This document shows, piece by piece, positions 1 to 6,238 of a DNA stretch of 21,433 bases. Positions within the stretch are counted from its first letter, which is position 1. Each line of letters begins with the position of its first letter. Both the position numbers and the translations under genes were made by a program. Under the pieces are notes generated by a model. The model searched no databases and was not told the DNA's origin. It saw only the letters and a program-made list of their open reading frames with translations. The stretch spans positions 1 to 21,433 of the forward strand of contig JBGSWU010000158.1 in the NCBI GenBank assembly GCA_041751795.1. Reading direction: 5' to 3'. Source of the DNA: JBBECJ01 sp041751795 (GTDB taxonomy: Bacteria; Chloroflexota; Chloroflexia; Thermomicrobiales; CFX8).

Positions 1-391
1 AACGCATGTGCGAGTGCGATCGTGTGCTCTACGCATCCCTCCGTTACTCAGCAATCAAGCGCGGCACCGTAGTCAAGTTGTGCCACGACGGCTCGCACCC
101 AGAATACCGACGATCCTGCTCGCGTGACGACGTACAGTGCATGCCATCATCCCCATCCAGCGTTCTCGAAGGATTCCGCATTCGGAACCCCAGAACCACT
201 CGTGGGTGCAACAACATTGCTGCGCGCTACACGGAGCGGGGCCTCCCCCAATTCGATGCCACTCTGTTTTGACGTCTCGGACCAACCGGTCCAGTCCACC
301 ACACCCCATAGATTGGCATCGAAAGTAGTCATACCACCCGTTCGCGGCCACCGTCAACTATATGAGCAAGCCCACGTGATGTCGAAAAACA
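1..391. other. No supportable gene
   Basis: Open frames occur on both strands here, but they overlap one another, have no convincing ribosome binding site and resemble no family I know. The most protein-like is a 61-codon frame on the minus strand (147-332), and it has no recognisable motif. I see no tRNA and no repeat. The stretch may be the remains of a gene or plain spacer beyond the rny terminator. Confidence 0.5.
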
Positions 392-427
392 GACAACGCC
401 GTGGTGCAGTTGCACCACGGCGTTGTC
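384..427 (-). terminator. Intrinsic terminator of rny
   Basis: GACAACGCCGTGGTGCA (392-408) and its exact reverse complement (411-427) form a perfect 17-bp inverted repeat with only two bases between the arms. Read on the minus strand, the stem is followed by TGTTTTTCGAC, giving a U-tract. It lies 25 bases beyond the rny stop. The T-run is only on the minus-strand side, so it works best for rny. Confidence 0.85.
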
Positions 428-451
428 ATCATTCCCTGTCTGTCGTGTCGA

Positions 452-1984
452 TCAGCGGGCGAAGTCAACCGCACGCGTCTCGCGGATGACCGTCACCTTG
501 ATCTGACCTGGATACTCGAGGTTCTCCTCGATCTTCTTGACGATATCACGGGCAAGTTTCGTCGCCGCGAGGTCGTCAATCTTATCTGGAGAGACCATGA
601 TGCGAACCTCTCGCCCCGCTTGAATGGCGAATGATTTCTCAACGCCTTCGAACGAGTTCGCGACCGCTTCAAGCGCCTCAAGACGCTTGATGTAGGTCTC
701 GACCATCTCGCGCCGCGCGCCAGGACGGGCACCGCTGATGGCGTCCGCAGTCGCGACGATGAATGCTTCGACCGTTGCTGGTTCTTCCTCACCGTGATGC
801 GCAGCGATCGCGTGGACGATCCTTGCCGAACGGCCAAGCCGGCGAGCAATGTCCGCACCGATCAGTGCGTGTGGGCCATCGACCTCATGGTCAACAGCTT
901 TGCCGATGTCATGGAGGAGTGCTGCGGTTTTTGCGACGTTGACATCAGCACCGAGTTCGGCGGCCAGGCCACCGGCGATCAATGAGACCTCCAGCGAGTG
1001 CTGGAGGACGTTCTGACCATATGATGTGCGGAACTTCATGCGACCGAGAAGCTTGATCAGGTCCGGGTGTAACCCCTGAACATTGGCTTCATAGGCCACC
1101 TTTTCGCCTTCTTCGCGCATCGACTGTTCCAGTTCGAGTCGCGTCTTTGTGACCACTTCCTCGATACGGGCCGGATGAATCCGACCGTCCTGGATCAATT
1201 TCAACAACGCTCGACGGGCCACCTCGCGGCGAACCGGATCGTAGCCGGATAGCGTGACTGCCTCCGGTGTGTCATCGACAATTAGGTCAATGCCAGTTGC
1301 CTGTTCGAGCGCTCGGATGTTTCGTCCTTCGCGCCCAATAATCCGTCCCTTCATGTCGTCGCTCGGAAGCGGCACGACTGAGACGGTCGTTTCAGCAACG
1401 TAGTCACTGGCGATGCGCTGGATCGTCGTCGCCAGGATCTTCCGGGCACGACGATCGGATTCGGCCTTGGCTTCCTGCTCCAGTTCATGAACCCGACGGG
1501 AGAGCATATCCCGCATGTCCTGTTCAGTGCGGGCCAGCAGGATCTCTCGCGCTTGTTCGGTTGTCAGCATTGCAACGCGCTGGAGTTCCTCTTCCTGCCG
1601 TTGCCGGTAGGTTTCCTGCTCGGATTCACGCGCATCGAGTTCTTTTTCTCGACGCTGGAGGTTCTTGTCGCGGCGATCGACCTGTTCGCTTTTCCGATCG
1701 AGCTGTTCTTCTTTCTGCTCGATCCTGCGTTCGACCCGTTCCAGTTCACGTCGGCGGTTGGATACCTCTCGGTCCATTTCGGTCCGCAAACTGATCGCTT
1801 CGTCCTTGGCTTCCAGGACGGTTTCACGCCGCTTTGCCTCCGCTTCTTCGACGATGCGTTTCGCTTCAAGTTCAGCCCGCCCTACCGTTGAAGTCGCGCT
1901 TGACTCCAACTTAGTTTTGGTCAGGTAGAAGGTTAAAGCGCTCGCTACCGCCGCGGAAACGAGGGCAATGAGAACGTACATCAT
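452..1984 (-). CDS. rny: Ribonuclease Y
   Basis: Membrane-anchored endoribonuclease that starts bulk mRNA turnover in bacteria lacking RNase E. The 510-residue product matches the usual family length of about 510-520. Domains in order: one N-terminal membrane segment (about 2-22), a long charged coiled coil rich in E, K and R (about 30-190), a KH RNA-binding domain with the GRIIGREGRNIR signature (about 211-260), and an HD domain with the metal-binding HDIGK motif (H358, D359) and a further HH pair near 396-397. The start is one of two adjacent ATG codons, with AAGGAG about 8 bases upstream. It is divergent from the DUF5808 gene and ends in a strong intrinsic terminator. I see no truncation or missing active-site residue. 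Seen: domains and motifs. Known: role of the family. Confidence 0.97.
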   Translation of the reverse strand: MMYVLIALVSAAVASALTFYLTKTKLESSATSTVGRAELEAKRIVEEAEAKRRETVLEAKDEAISLRTEMDREVSNRRRELERVERRIEQKEEQLDRKSEQVDRRDKNLQRREKELDARESEQETYRQRQEEELQRVAMLTTEQAREILLARTEQDMRDMLSRRVHELEQEAKAESDRRARKILATTIQRIASDYVAETTVSVVPLPSDDMKGRIIGREGRNIRALEQATGIDLIVDDTPEAVTLSGYDPVRREVARRALLKLIQDGRIHPARIEEVVTKTRLELEQSMREEGEKVAYEANVQGLHPDLIKLLGRMKFRTSYGQNVLQHSLEVSLIAGGLAAELGADVNVAKTAALLHDIGKAVDHEVDGPHALIGADIARRLGRSARIVHAIAAHHGEEEPATVEAFIVATADAISGARPGARREMVETYIKRLEALEAVANSFEGVEKSFAIQAGREVRIMVSPDKIDDLAATKLARDIVKKIEENLEYPGQIKVTVIRETRAVDFAR

Positions 1985-2060
1985 TCTCGTTGCTCCTTAT
2001 TCCACAATGGGTGTTCAATTGTTAATGTACTGGAGATATTTCCCGGTGCTCCGATACCGC

Positions 2061-2078
2061 TGTTCGAAGATCCGAACA
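2061..2078. repeat. Short inverted repeat, possible operator
   Basis: TGTTCG (2061-2066), six bases, then CGAACA (2073-2078) form a perfect palindrome in the divergent spacer between rny and the DUF5808 gene. The arms are in the opposite order to a Bacillus-type LexA box, so I do not call it one. It could be a repressor site for rny or chance. Confidence 0.3.
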
Positions 2079-2098
2079 CTCACGATAACGAAACGAAA

Positions 2099-2123
2099 CA
2101 TCTCAAGCGTCAACCTTGAGATG
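2099..2123. repeat. Inverted repeat in the rny/DUF5808 spacer
   Basis: CATCTCAAG (2099-2107) and CTTGAGATG (2115-2123) are exact 9-bp inverted arms around a 7-base loop. No T-run follows on either strand, so a terminator is unlikely. It may be a regulatory site or an mRNA leader hairpin of the plus-strand gene, whose start lies 126 bases downstream. No good -35/-10 pair was found to settle this. Confidence 0.35.
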
Positions 2124-2248
2124 ATAGGTTCGCGTCATAAGGTGTGTCAAGTGAACCGGTCGTACGTACATCACCATGAAGCGTCCTGGCAGACGATCGA
2201 AGTGGACAATCGAGGTCCCGGTAATTGATGAAAATGATGGAGGGGAGC

Positions 2249-2521
2249 ATGGCTCGGAAGAATCGGATCTTTGGATTCGTTGCAGCGCTGGTCGCTGTGG
2301 TCGCGGTCGTCGATCAGTTAGGGCGCAAGCCCGAGAATCGAGATTGGAACGGATCGGTTCTCGGTGTTCCGTATGATTACCGGCTGCCGACGGTTGATCG
2401 GCTTGTTGCTCGCGTCTGGAACCCGGACGATGAACGCATCGTCGTCCCCATCGTCATCGGCGTGGGCTGGACGATAAATCTTTACCAGGTAAAGCGGAAA
2501 ATTCAGCTCCTGATCGCGTGA
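2249..2521 (+). CDS. Small DUF5808-type membrane protein
   Basis: 90 residues. After a short basic N-terminus (MARKNR) comes one hydrophobic segment (about 7-24). Next is a soluble part with the pattern NW-G-LGVPYDYR...VWNPDDERI-VP...GVGWTINLY, which matches the WNPDD...GxGWTxNF pattern I associate with DUF5808. The function of that family is not known to me. The start is the ATG preceded by GGAGGGGAG 5 bases upstream. An in-frame start 24 bases earlier lacks such a site. The gene stands alone between divergent rny and a convergent oxidoreductase, with a shared hairpin just past its stop. Confidence 0.8.
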   Translation: MARKNRIFGFVAALVAVVAVVDQLGRKPENRDWNGSVLGVPYDYRLPTVDRLVARVWNPDDERIVVPIVIGVGWTINLYQVKRKIQLLIA

Positions 2522-2530
2522 ATAAATGAT

Positions 2531-2577
2531 CGACACCGGACCAGAGATAGCGATGCCATCGCTCCAGTCCGGTGTCG
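2531..2577. terminator. Shared hairpin between convergent genes
   Basis: Outer arms CGACACCGGAC (2531-2541) and GTCCGGTGTCG (2567-2577) are perfect 11-bp complements. A second nested hairpin (AGCGATG/CATCGCT, 2549-2563) sits in the loop. It lies 9 bases past the DUF5808 gene and 19 bases past the minus-strand oxidoreductase stop, so it probably serves both. The U-tract is weak: the minus-strand side reads ATCATTTATT and the plus-strand side has none. Confidence 0.65.
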
Positions 2578-2596
2578 GCAAGATCATGCGACGAGG

Positions 2597-3958
2597 CTAG
2601 ACGATATCCGAGCGCCCGGCCAGCACCGGAACGCGTTCCGTCGTCACGCCAATTAGTTGAGCTACAGGAGCGACGTTCGGTCCACAACACGAACTCGCGG
2701 CAGTGCTGCCGGTGAGATCTACCGAACAGACACCGGTTTCCGGCAGGACCAGTTCGACGTTACGTGCACGCTCGAAGTCTCCCGCGAGCGCGGCGACGAT
2801 CGAGCGGACCTGCTCGTATCCGGTCAGCATGAGGAACGTCGGCGCACGACCGTAGGATTTCATTCCGACGATGTAGAAGTTCGGTTCTGGATGCGCCAGT
2901 TCGCGATAACCGTGTGGACGCACAGTTCCGCACGAGTGGACATTCGGATCAATCAATGGCGCCAGGGCTGTGGGACTCTCGACTGCCGGATCGAGACCCA
3001 GGCGAAGTTCGCTGACAATCGACAGATCGGGCCGGAACCCGGTCGCAGCAATGATCTCGTCGACCGGCGTCAACGATTCCGTTGCACTTGATACGACAAG
3101 CCCATCCGACGTTCGGTCAATCCGGGCGACTCGGAATCCGGTCACGATTCGAATCAACCCAGTTGCCAGGTACTGCTCAATCCGCGAACCGAGACTTCCA
3201 CGCTCGGGCAACTGATCAGCATCACCACCGCCGAACATCTGGCGTGTGTCTCCACGACGAACAGCCCAGATAATCTCCGTTCCCGGTTCGTCACGAGCCA
3301 ACGTCACAAGATCGGCAAGGGCGTTGAATGCCGAGTGCCCACTACCTGCGACGAGAACTCGCTTTCCTGCGTATCGCGCCCGCTCACGATCGATGACATC
3401 CGGGATTCCATACCAGATGCGGTCGGCCGCCTCATGTTCGCCGATTGCCGGAACGCCGCTCGAACCGATCGGATTCGGCTTTTCCCACGTTCCCGACGCG
3501 TCGATCACGGCCGCTGCGATGAGGTGCTCATCGGTGCCGTCGTCCATCGAAACGTGCAGGACGAACGGCGCAGAGTCTCGACCACTCGTCTTCATCTTGT
3601 CGAATCCGAGACGGGTAACGCTGACGACTCGTGCCCCATATCGCAGGTGCGGCGCGATGTCCGAATGTGCGGCCAGTGGTTCAAGATACTCGCGGACGAT
3701 TTCCCCTCCGGTTGGATAACCATTCGGGTCAGTCAGTTCCCAGCCTGTCGCTTCGAGCATCGACTTCGCAAGCGGATCGACGTTGTACTGCCAGGGGGAG
3801 AACACGCGGACGTGACTCCACTTGCGGATACTGGCACCAACCGAATCTCCGGACTCCAGAATGATAGGCGTCATGCCAGCATTGACGAGATGCGCTGCGG
3901 CCGCAAGGCCCACCGGGCCTGCACCGATTACCACGACCTTTGAACGAGCGTCGAGCAT
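2597..3958 (-). CDS. FAD-dependent oxidoreductase, ArsO-like
   Basis: 453-residue flavoprotein of the pyridine-nucleotide/FAD monooxygenase type. A first Rossmann fold has VVVIGAGPVGLAAAAHL (FAD site, G12-G17). A second has RVLVAGSGHSAFNALADL (about 200-217, NAD(P)H site). The later ATGFRPDL motif closes the FAD-binding core. The C-terminal 50 residues form a tail with a Cys at about 411 and a Cys-Cys pair at about 424-425 (SSCCGPN). The ATG at 3958 is preceded by GGGAG 7 bases away; the TTG just before it is less likely. It is transcribed away from arsR across two palindromic operators, so arsenic control is likely. Known: flavin monooxygenases called ArsO occur in ars operons. Inferred: a (organo)arsenical or As-thiol substrate. 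A general thiol or sulfur oxidoreductase remains possible. Confidence 0.8.
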   Translation of the reverse strand: MLDARSKVVVIGAGPVGLAAAAHLVNAGMTPIILESGDSVGASIRKWSHVRVFSPWQYNVDPLAKSMLEATGWELTDPNGYPTGGEIVREYLEPLAAHSDIAPHLRYGARVVSVTRLGFDKMKTSGRDSAPFVLHVSMDDGTDEHLIAAAVIDASGTWEKPNPIGSSGVPAIGEHEAADRIWYGIPDVIDRERARYAGKRVLVAGSGHSAFNALADLVTLARDEPGTEIIWAVRRGDTRQMFGGGDADQLPERGSLGSRIEQYLATGLIRIVTGFRVARIDRTSDGLVVSSATESLTPVDEIIAATGFRPDLSIVSELRLGLDPAVESPTALAPLIDPNVHSCGTVRPHGYRELAHPEPNFYIVGMKSYGRAPTFLMLTGYEQVRSIVAALAGDFERARNVELVLPETGVCSVDLTGSTAASSCCGPNVAPVAQLIGVTTERVPVLAGRSDIV

Positions 3959-3984
3959 CAAACCGCTCCCTACTTGCTGATGAC

Positions 3985-4000
3985 TTCGTAAATATACGAA
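3985..4000. promoter_or_regulatory. ArsR-type operator, copy 1
   Basis: TTCGTAAATATACGAA: perfect inverted arms TTCGTA/TACGAA around AATA. It lies 27 bases upstream of the ATG of the divergent flavoprotein and contains a possible minus-strand -10 (TATATT). AT-rich TTCG...CGAA palindromes are typical of ArsR/SmtB-family binding sites. Binding is inferred from the position beside an arsR gene and from the second copy. Confidence 0.75.
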
Positions 4001-4037
4001 TCACTATCTCACATATGTCCACCGTGCGAGGTAGAGC

Positions 4038-4053
4038 TTCGTTAATTTACGAA
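4038..4053. promoter_or_regulatory. ArsR-type operator, copy 2
   Basis: TTCGTTAATTTACGAA keeps the TTCGT/ACGAA arms of copy 1 and differs only in the AT-rich centre. The centres of the two copies are 53 bases apart, close to five helical turns, so two bound dimers would lie on the same face of the DNA. It lies 117 bases upstream of the proposed arsR start. Confidence 0.75.
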
Positions 4054-4170
4054 ACGATCTGCCCGTTGTCAAGCCCCTATCTGATTCTTCGCCGATGCTT
4101 AACATGCTCGACATCGCGTGACAGTATCATGTCGGCGATACATCAACGTTCGTCTATGTATTGGAGAAAC

Positions 4171-4539
4171 GTGTCGTTCGCGATTGTCCCTCTCGGTCCT
4201 GACGATCGCGTCGTCACCGAGCGGTTGAATGCGCTTTCCAATCCGACGCGTCTGGCGATCTTCGCGCTACCAGGCCAACGGGACCAGTGTGTTTGCCACC
4301 TCATCGAATCGCTCGGTTTGAAGCAGATCATGGTCTCTCACCACGTTGGAATCCATCGTCGCTCCGGGCTTGTCACACCGTGGCCGCATCCGAGCGATCG
4401 ACGCTGGCTGTTTTACCAACTCGATCGAACCGCGCTCCGGGAAATCGCCGATGTGCTCGGATGGCTGCTCGATGACGCCGATTACAATCCAGTGCCAATG
4501 CCCTGCCCCGCTGACGAGGCACGCGGAGCCAGACCATGA
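4171..4539 (+). CDS. arsR: ArsR/SmtB-family regulator
   Basis: Winged-helix metalloid-sensing repressor of 122 residues, normal for the family. Near the N-terminus is the LNALSNPTRLAIFAL segment. A CVC pair (C40, C42) sits where arsenite-binding cysteines occur in ArsR (QCVCHL). The recognition helix region (about 45-68, SLGLKQIMVSHHVGIHRRSGLV) follows, then the wing (DRRWLFYQL). I chose GTG at 4171 because GGAGA lies just upstream; in-frame ATGs at 4129 and 4156 have no clear site. The stop overlaps the next start (ATGA), so the aquaporin is translationally coupled. The helix has unusual residues (P34; HVGIHRRS where HLKVLREA is typical), so this is a diverged copy. Likely target: the two palindromes upstream. 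Confidence 0.8.
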   Translation: MSFAIVPLGPDDRVVTERLNALSNPTRLAIFALPGQRDQCVCHLIESLGLKQIMVSHHVGIHRRSGLVTPWPHPSDRRWLFYQLDRTALREIADVLGWLLDDADYNPVPMPCPADEARGARP

Positions 4540-5222
4540 TCGAGAGAACGACGATTCAACGAGCGTTGGCTGAGGCAATTGGAACATTTGGCCTTGTCTT
4601 CGCTGGAACTGGTTCTGTCATCATCAACGCAGAAGCCCGTGGAGCCATCGGACAGGTCGGCATCGGACTGACGTTCGGCCTGATCGTGATGGCGATGATC
4701 TACACGATTGGACACATCTCCGGCGCCCACATCAACCCGGCAGTCACGCTCGCGTTCTGGGCGGTCCGACACTTTCCGACAAGGATGGTCCCTGTCTACA
4801 TCGCCGCCCAGCTACTTGGTGCGCTGGCGGCGAGCCTGACGCTACGAGCGATGTTTGGGACAACCGTCAGTCTGGGAAGTACGCTACCAGCACAAGGTGC
4901 CGGCCAGTCGTTCACGCTGGAACTGATTCTGACGTTCTTTTTGATGTTCGTCATCATGGCGGTCGCGACTGATGTGCGTGCCGTTGGGCAGGCTGCCGCC
5001 ATCGCAATTGGCGGAACCGTCGGACTCGAGGCGATTTTCGCTGGACCAATCTCCGGCGCATCAATGAATCCAGCGCGGTCTCTGGCACCTGCGATTGCCT
5101 CGAACACGTGGGACTCCCAGTGGATCTATGTCGCGGGGCCGATCCTCGGCGCGCTGACTGGTGCATTCGTTTATCGATTCCTTCGCGATGAAACAAATGC
5201 TAACAACGGACGCAGAACATGA
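4536..5222 (+). CDS. MIP-family channel, AqpS-like aquaglyceroporin
   Basis: Membrane channel of 228 residues with six predicted membrane segments and both family signatures, GHISGAHINPAV (NPA 67-69) and GPISGASMNPAR (NPA 178-180). By hand alignment to E. coli AqpZ, the selectivity filter is F47, A166, A175, R181. The His of water-selective channels is replaced by Ala, which suggests a wider, solute-passing pore. The start overlaps the arsR stop by ATGA. The order arsR-MIP-(arsC remnant) matches the S. meliloti arsR-aqpS-arsC arrangement, where the channel releases arsenite. Arsenite as substrate is therefore a strong inference from context; glycerol or another small neutral solute is the alternative. 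Its stop overlaps a following ATG, again by ATGA. Confidence 0.88.
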   Translation: MIERTTIQRALAEAIGTFGLVFAGTGSVIINAEARGAIGQVGIGLTFGLIVMAMIYTIGHISGAHINPAVTLAFWAVRHFPTRMVPVYIAAQLLGALAASLTLRAMFGTTVSLGSTLPAQGAGQSFTLELILTFFLMFVIMAVATDVRAVGQAAAIAIGGTVGLEAIFAGPISGASMNPARSLAPAIASNTWDSQWIYVAGPILGALTGAFVYRFLRDETNANNGRRT

Positions 5223-5334
5223 CCGCGACGAGTTCACCAATCCGAGAACTCATTCTCTGCACGCACAACGCTTCAGCGTTGCGTCTACAATGCCGGTGAA
5301 TCCAGCGTTCACATCCCGGTTTGGCGATCGGTGA
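5219..5334 (+). pseudogene. Decayed arsenate reductase (LMW-PTP type) start
   Basis: An ATG overlaps the aquaporin stop (ATGA) and opens a 26-codon frame reading MTATSSPIRELILCTHNASA..., ending in TGA at 5297-5299. ELILCTHN closely resembles the beta strand and P-loop of thioredoxin-type ArsC/low-molecular-weight phosphatases (typically VLFVCTHNSARSQMAEALL). A second frame from 5290 gives MPVNPAFTSRFGDR and then a stop, resembling the MAEALLRxRFGDRF that follows the P-loop. The phosphate loop is spoiled (C-x7-R instead of C-x5-R), there is a frame change near 5290, and about 100 C-terminal residues are missing. The short palindrome 5266-5281 coincides with the altered P-loop. The remnant is too short for certainty; an unrelated leader peptide is the alternative. 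Confidence 0.5.
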
Positions 5335-5349
5335 CGGCGAGGAGCGAAG

Positions 5350-6195
5350 ATGAAGGTGTACATCTCTGCGGACATGGAGGGAACGGTCGGCGTCGTTGAC
5401 TGGGTACAGGTGATCCCACCGTGGCTCGACGGCACCGGGCCAGCCGAGTATGAGCGCGCCAGGCTGCGAATGACGCGCGAGGTGTCGGCAGCCGTTCGAG
5501 GTGCGCTGTCGGCTGGCGCTGACGAAGTCATCGTCAATGACTCGCACGACGGCATGAAGAACATCCTGATCGACGAACTACCCCGAGGATGCCGGTTGAT
5601 CTCGGGACATCAAAAAGATCTCTCGATGATGCAGGGTATCGATGATCCTGACATCAGCGTCGTGTTCTTCACGGGCTACCACGGTAAGGCAGGCAGCACG
5701 AAAGGCGTCCTCGCCCACACATACATCGGCGCGGTCTCGGATGTCCTGGTCGATGGTGTTTCGGTCGGAGAATACGGTTTGAACGCAGCGGTGGCTGGCG
5801 ATTTCGGCATCCCGGTTACGCTCGTGACCGGCGACGATGTAGCAGTCGAGCAGGTTCGGTCATTGCTCGGACAGGACGTGGTTGGCGTCCAGGTCAAGAC
5901 TGGACTCGCCGTCTCGACCGCTGACAGTGTTCACCCGGAACTCGCCTATGAGATGATCGAGGCTGCCGCTCGCGACGCGGTCGGAATGGCCGACCGAATT
6001 CAGCCATACCGCGTCAACAACGCACGGGTCGAGGTAACGTTTAATCATCAGACACTGGCAGACCTCGCCTGCCTCGCTCCCGACATCGAGCGTACTGGAG
6101 AGAGAAGTGTCGCGTTCATCGCGGAAAATGGCGTCGCGCTGATGATGACATGGCGCAGCATGTTGAATCGCGTACTCTCCAAGTTCGCGATCTGA
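5350..6195 (+). CDS. dppA: M55-family D-aminopeptidase (DppA-like)
   Basis: Zinc-dependent D-aminopeptidase of peptidase family M55, 281 residues, close to the family norm of about 274. It starts with the signature MKVYISADMEGTVGV, placing D8 and E10 as zinc ligands as in Bacillus subtilis DppA. DSH (H66), GYH (H111), HTY (H123, likely the active-site His) and E141 (SVGEYGLNA) give the remaining metal and catalytic residues. It would release N-terminal D-amino acids from short peptides, for example cell-wall fragments, in the cytoplasm; no signal peptide is seen. The ATG has a GAGGAGCGAAG site upstream. It follows the arsC remnant in the same direction but belongs functionally elsewhere, and ends in a hairpin shared with a convergent gene. 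Peptide transporter genes, often next to dppA, are absent. Confidence 0.92.
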   Translation: MKVYISADMEGTVGVVDWVQVIPPWLDGTGPAEYERARLRMTREVSAAVRGALSAGADEVIVNDSHDGMKNILIDELPRGCRLISGHQKDLSMMQGIDDPDISVVFFTGYHGKAGSTKGVLAHTYIGAVSDVLVDGVSVGEYGLNAAVAGDFGIPVTLVTGDDVAVEQVRSLLGQDVVGVQVKTGLAVSTADSVHPELAYEMIEAAARDAVGMADRIQPYRVNNARVEVTFNHQTLADLACLAPDIERTGERSVAFIAENGVALMMTWRSMLNRVLSKFAI

Positions 6196-6202
6196 CCATC
6201 GT

Positions 6203-6234
6203 GACAGGACGCTGGCGGTTGCCTGCGTCCTGTC
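6203..6234. terminator. Shared hairpin between convergent genes
   Basis: GACAGGACGC (6203-6212) and GCGTCCTGTC (6225-6234) are perfect 10-bp inverted arms around a 12-base loop. It occupies the 43-base gap between the M55 peptidase stop and the stop of the minus-strand M1-like gene. Neither side has a U-run, so termination may be only moderately efficient or factor-assisted. Confidence 0.65.
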
Positions 6235-6238
6235 CACC

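Noticed and set aside
147..332. A 61-codon minus-strand frame with protein-like composition
   Set aside because: No family resemblance and only a weak GGGTGG before the ATG; too short to support as a gene.
6..489. Several overlapping open frames on both strands at the left edge
   Set aside because: They overlap each other and the rny terminator, lack ribosome sites and show Cys/Arg/His-rich compositions typical of non-coding frames in GC-rich DNA.
2061..2078. LexA (SOS) box in the rny upstream region
   Set aside because: The arms are TGTTCG...CGAACA, the reverse of the CGAAC...GTTCG order of Gram-positive LexA sites.
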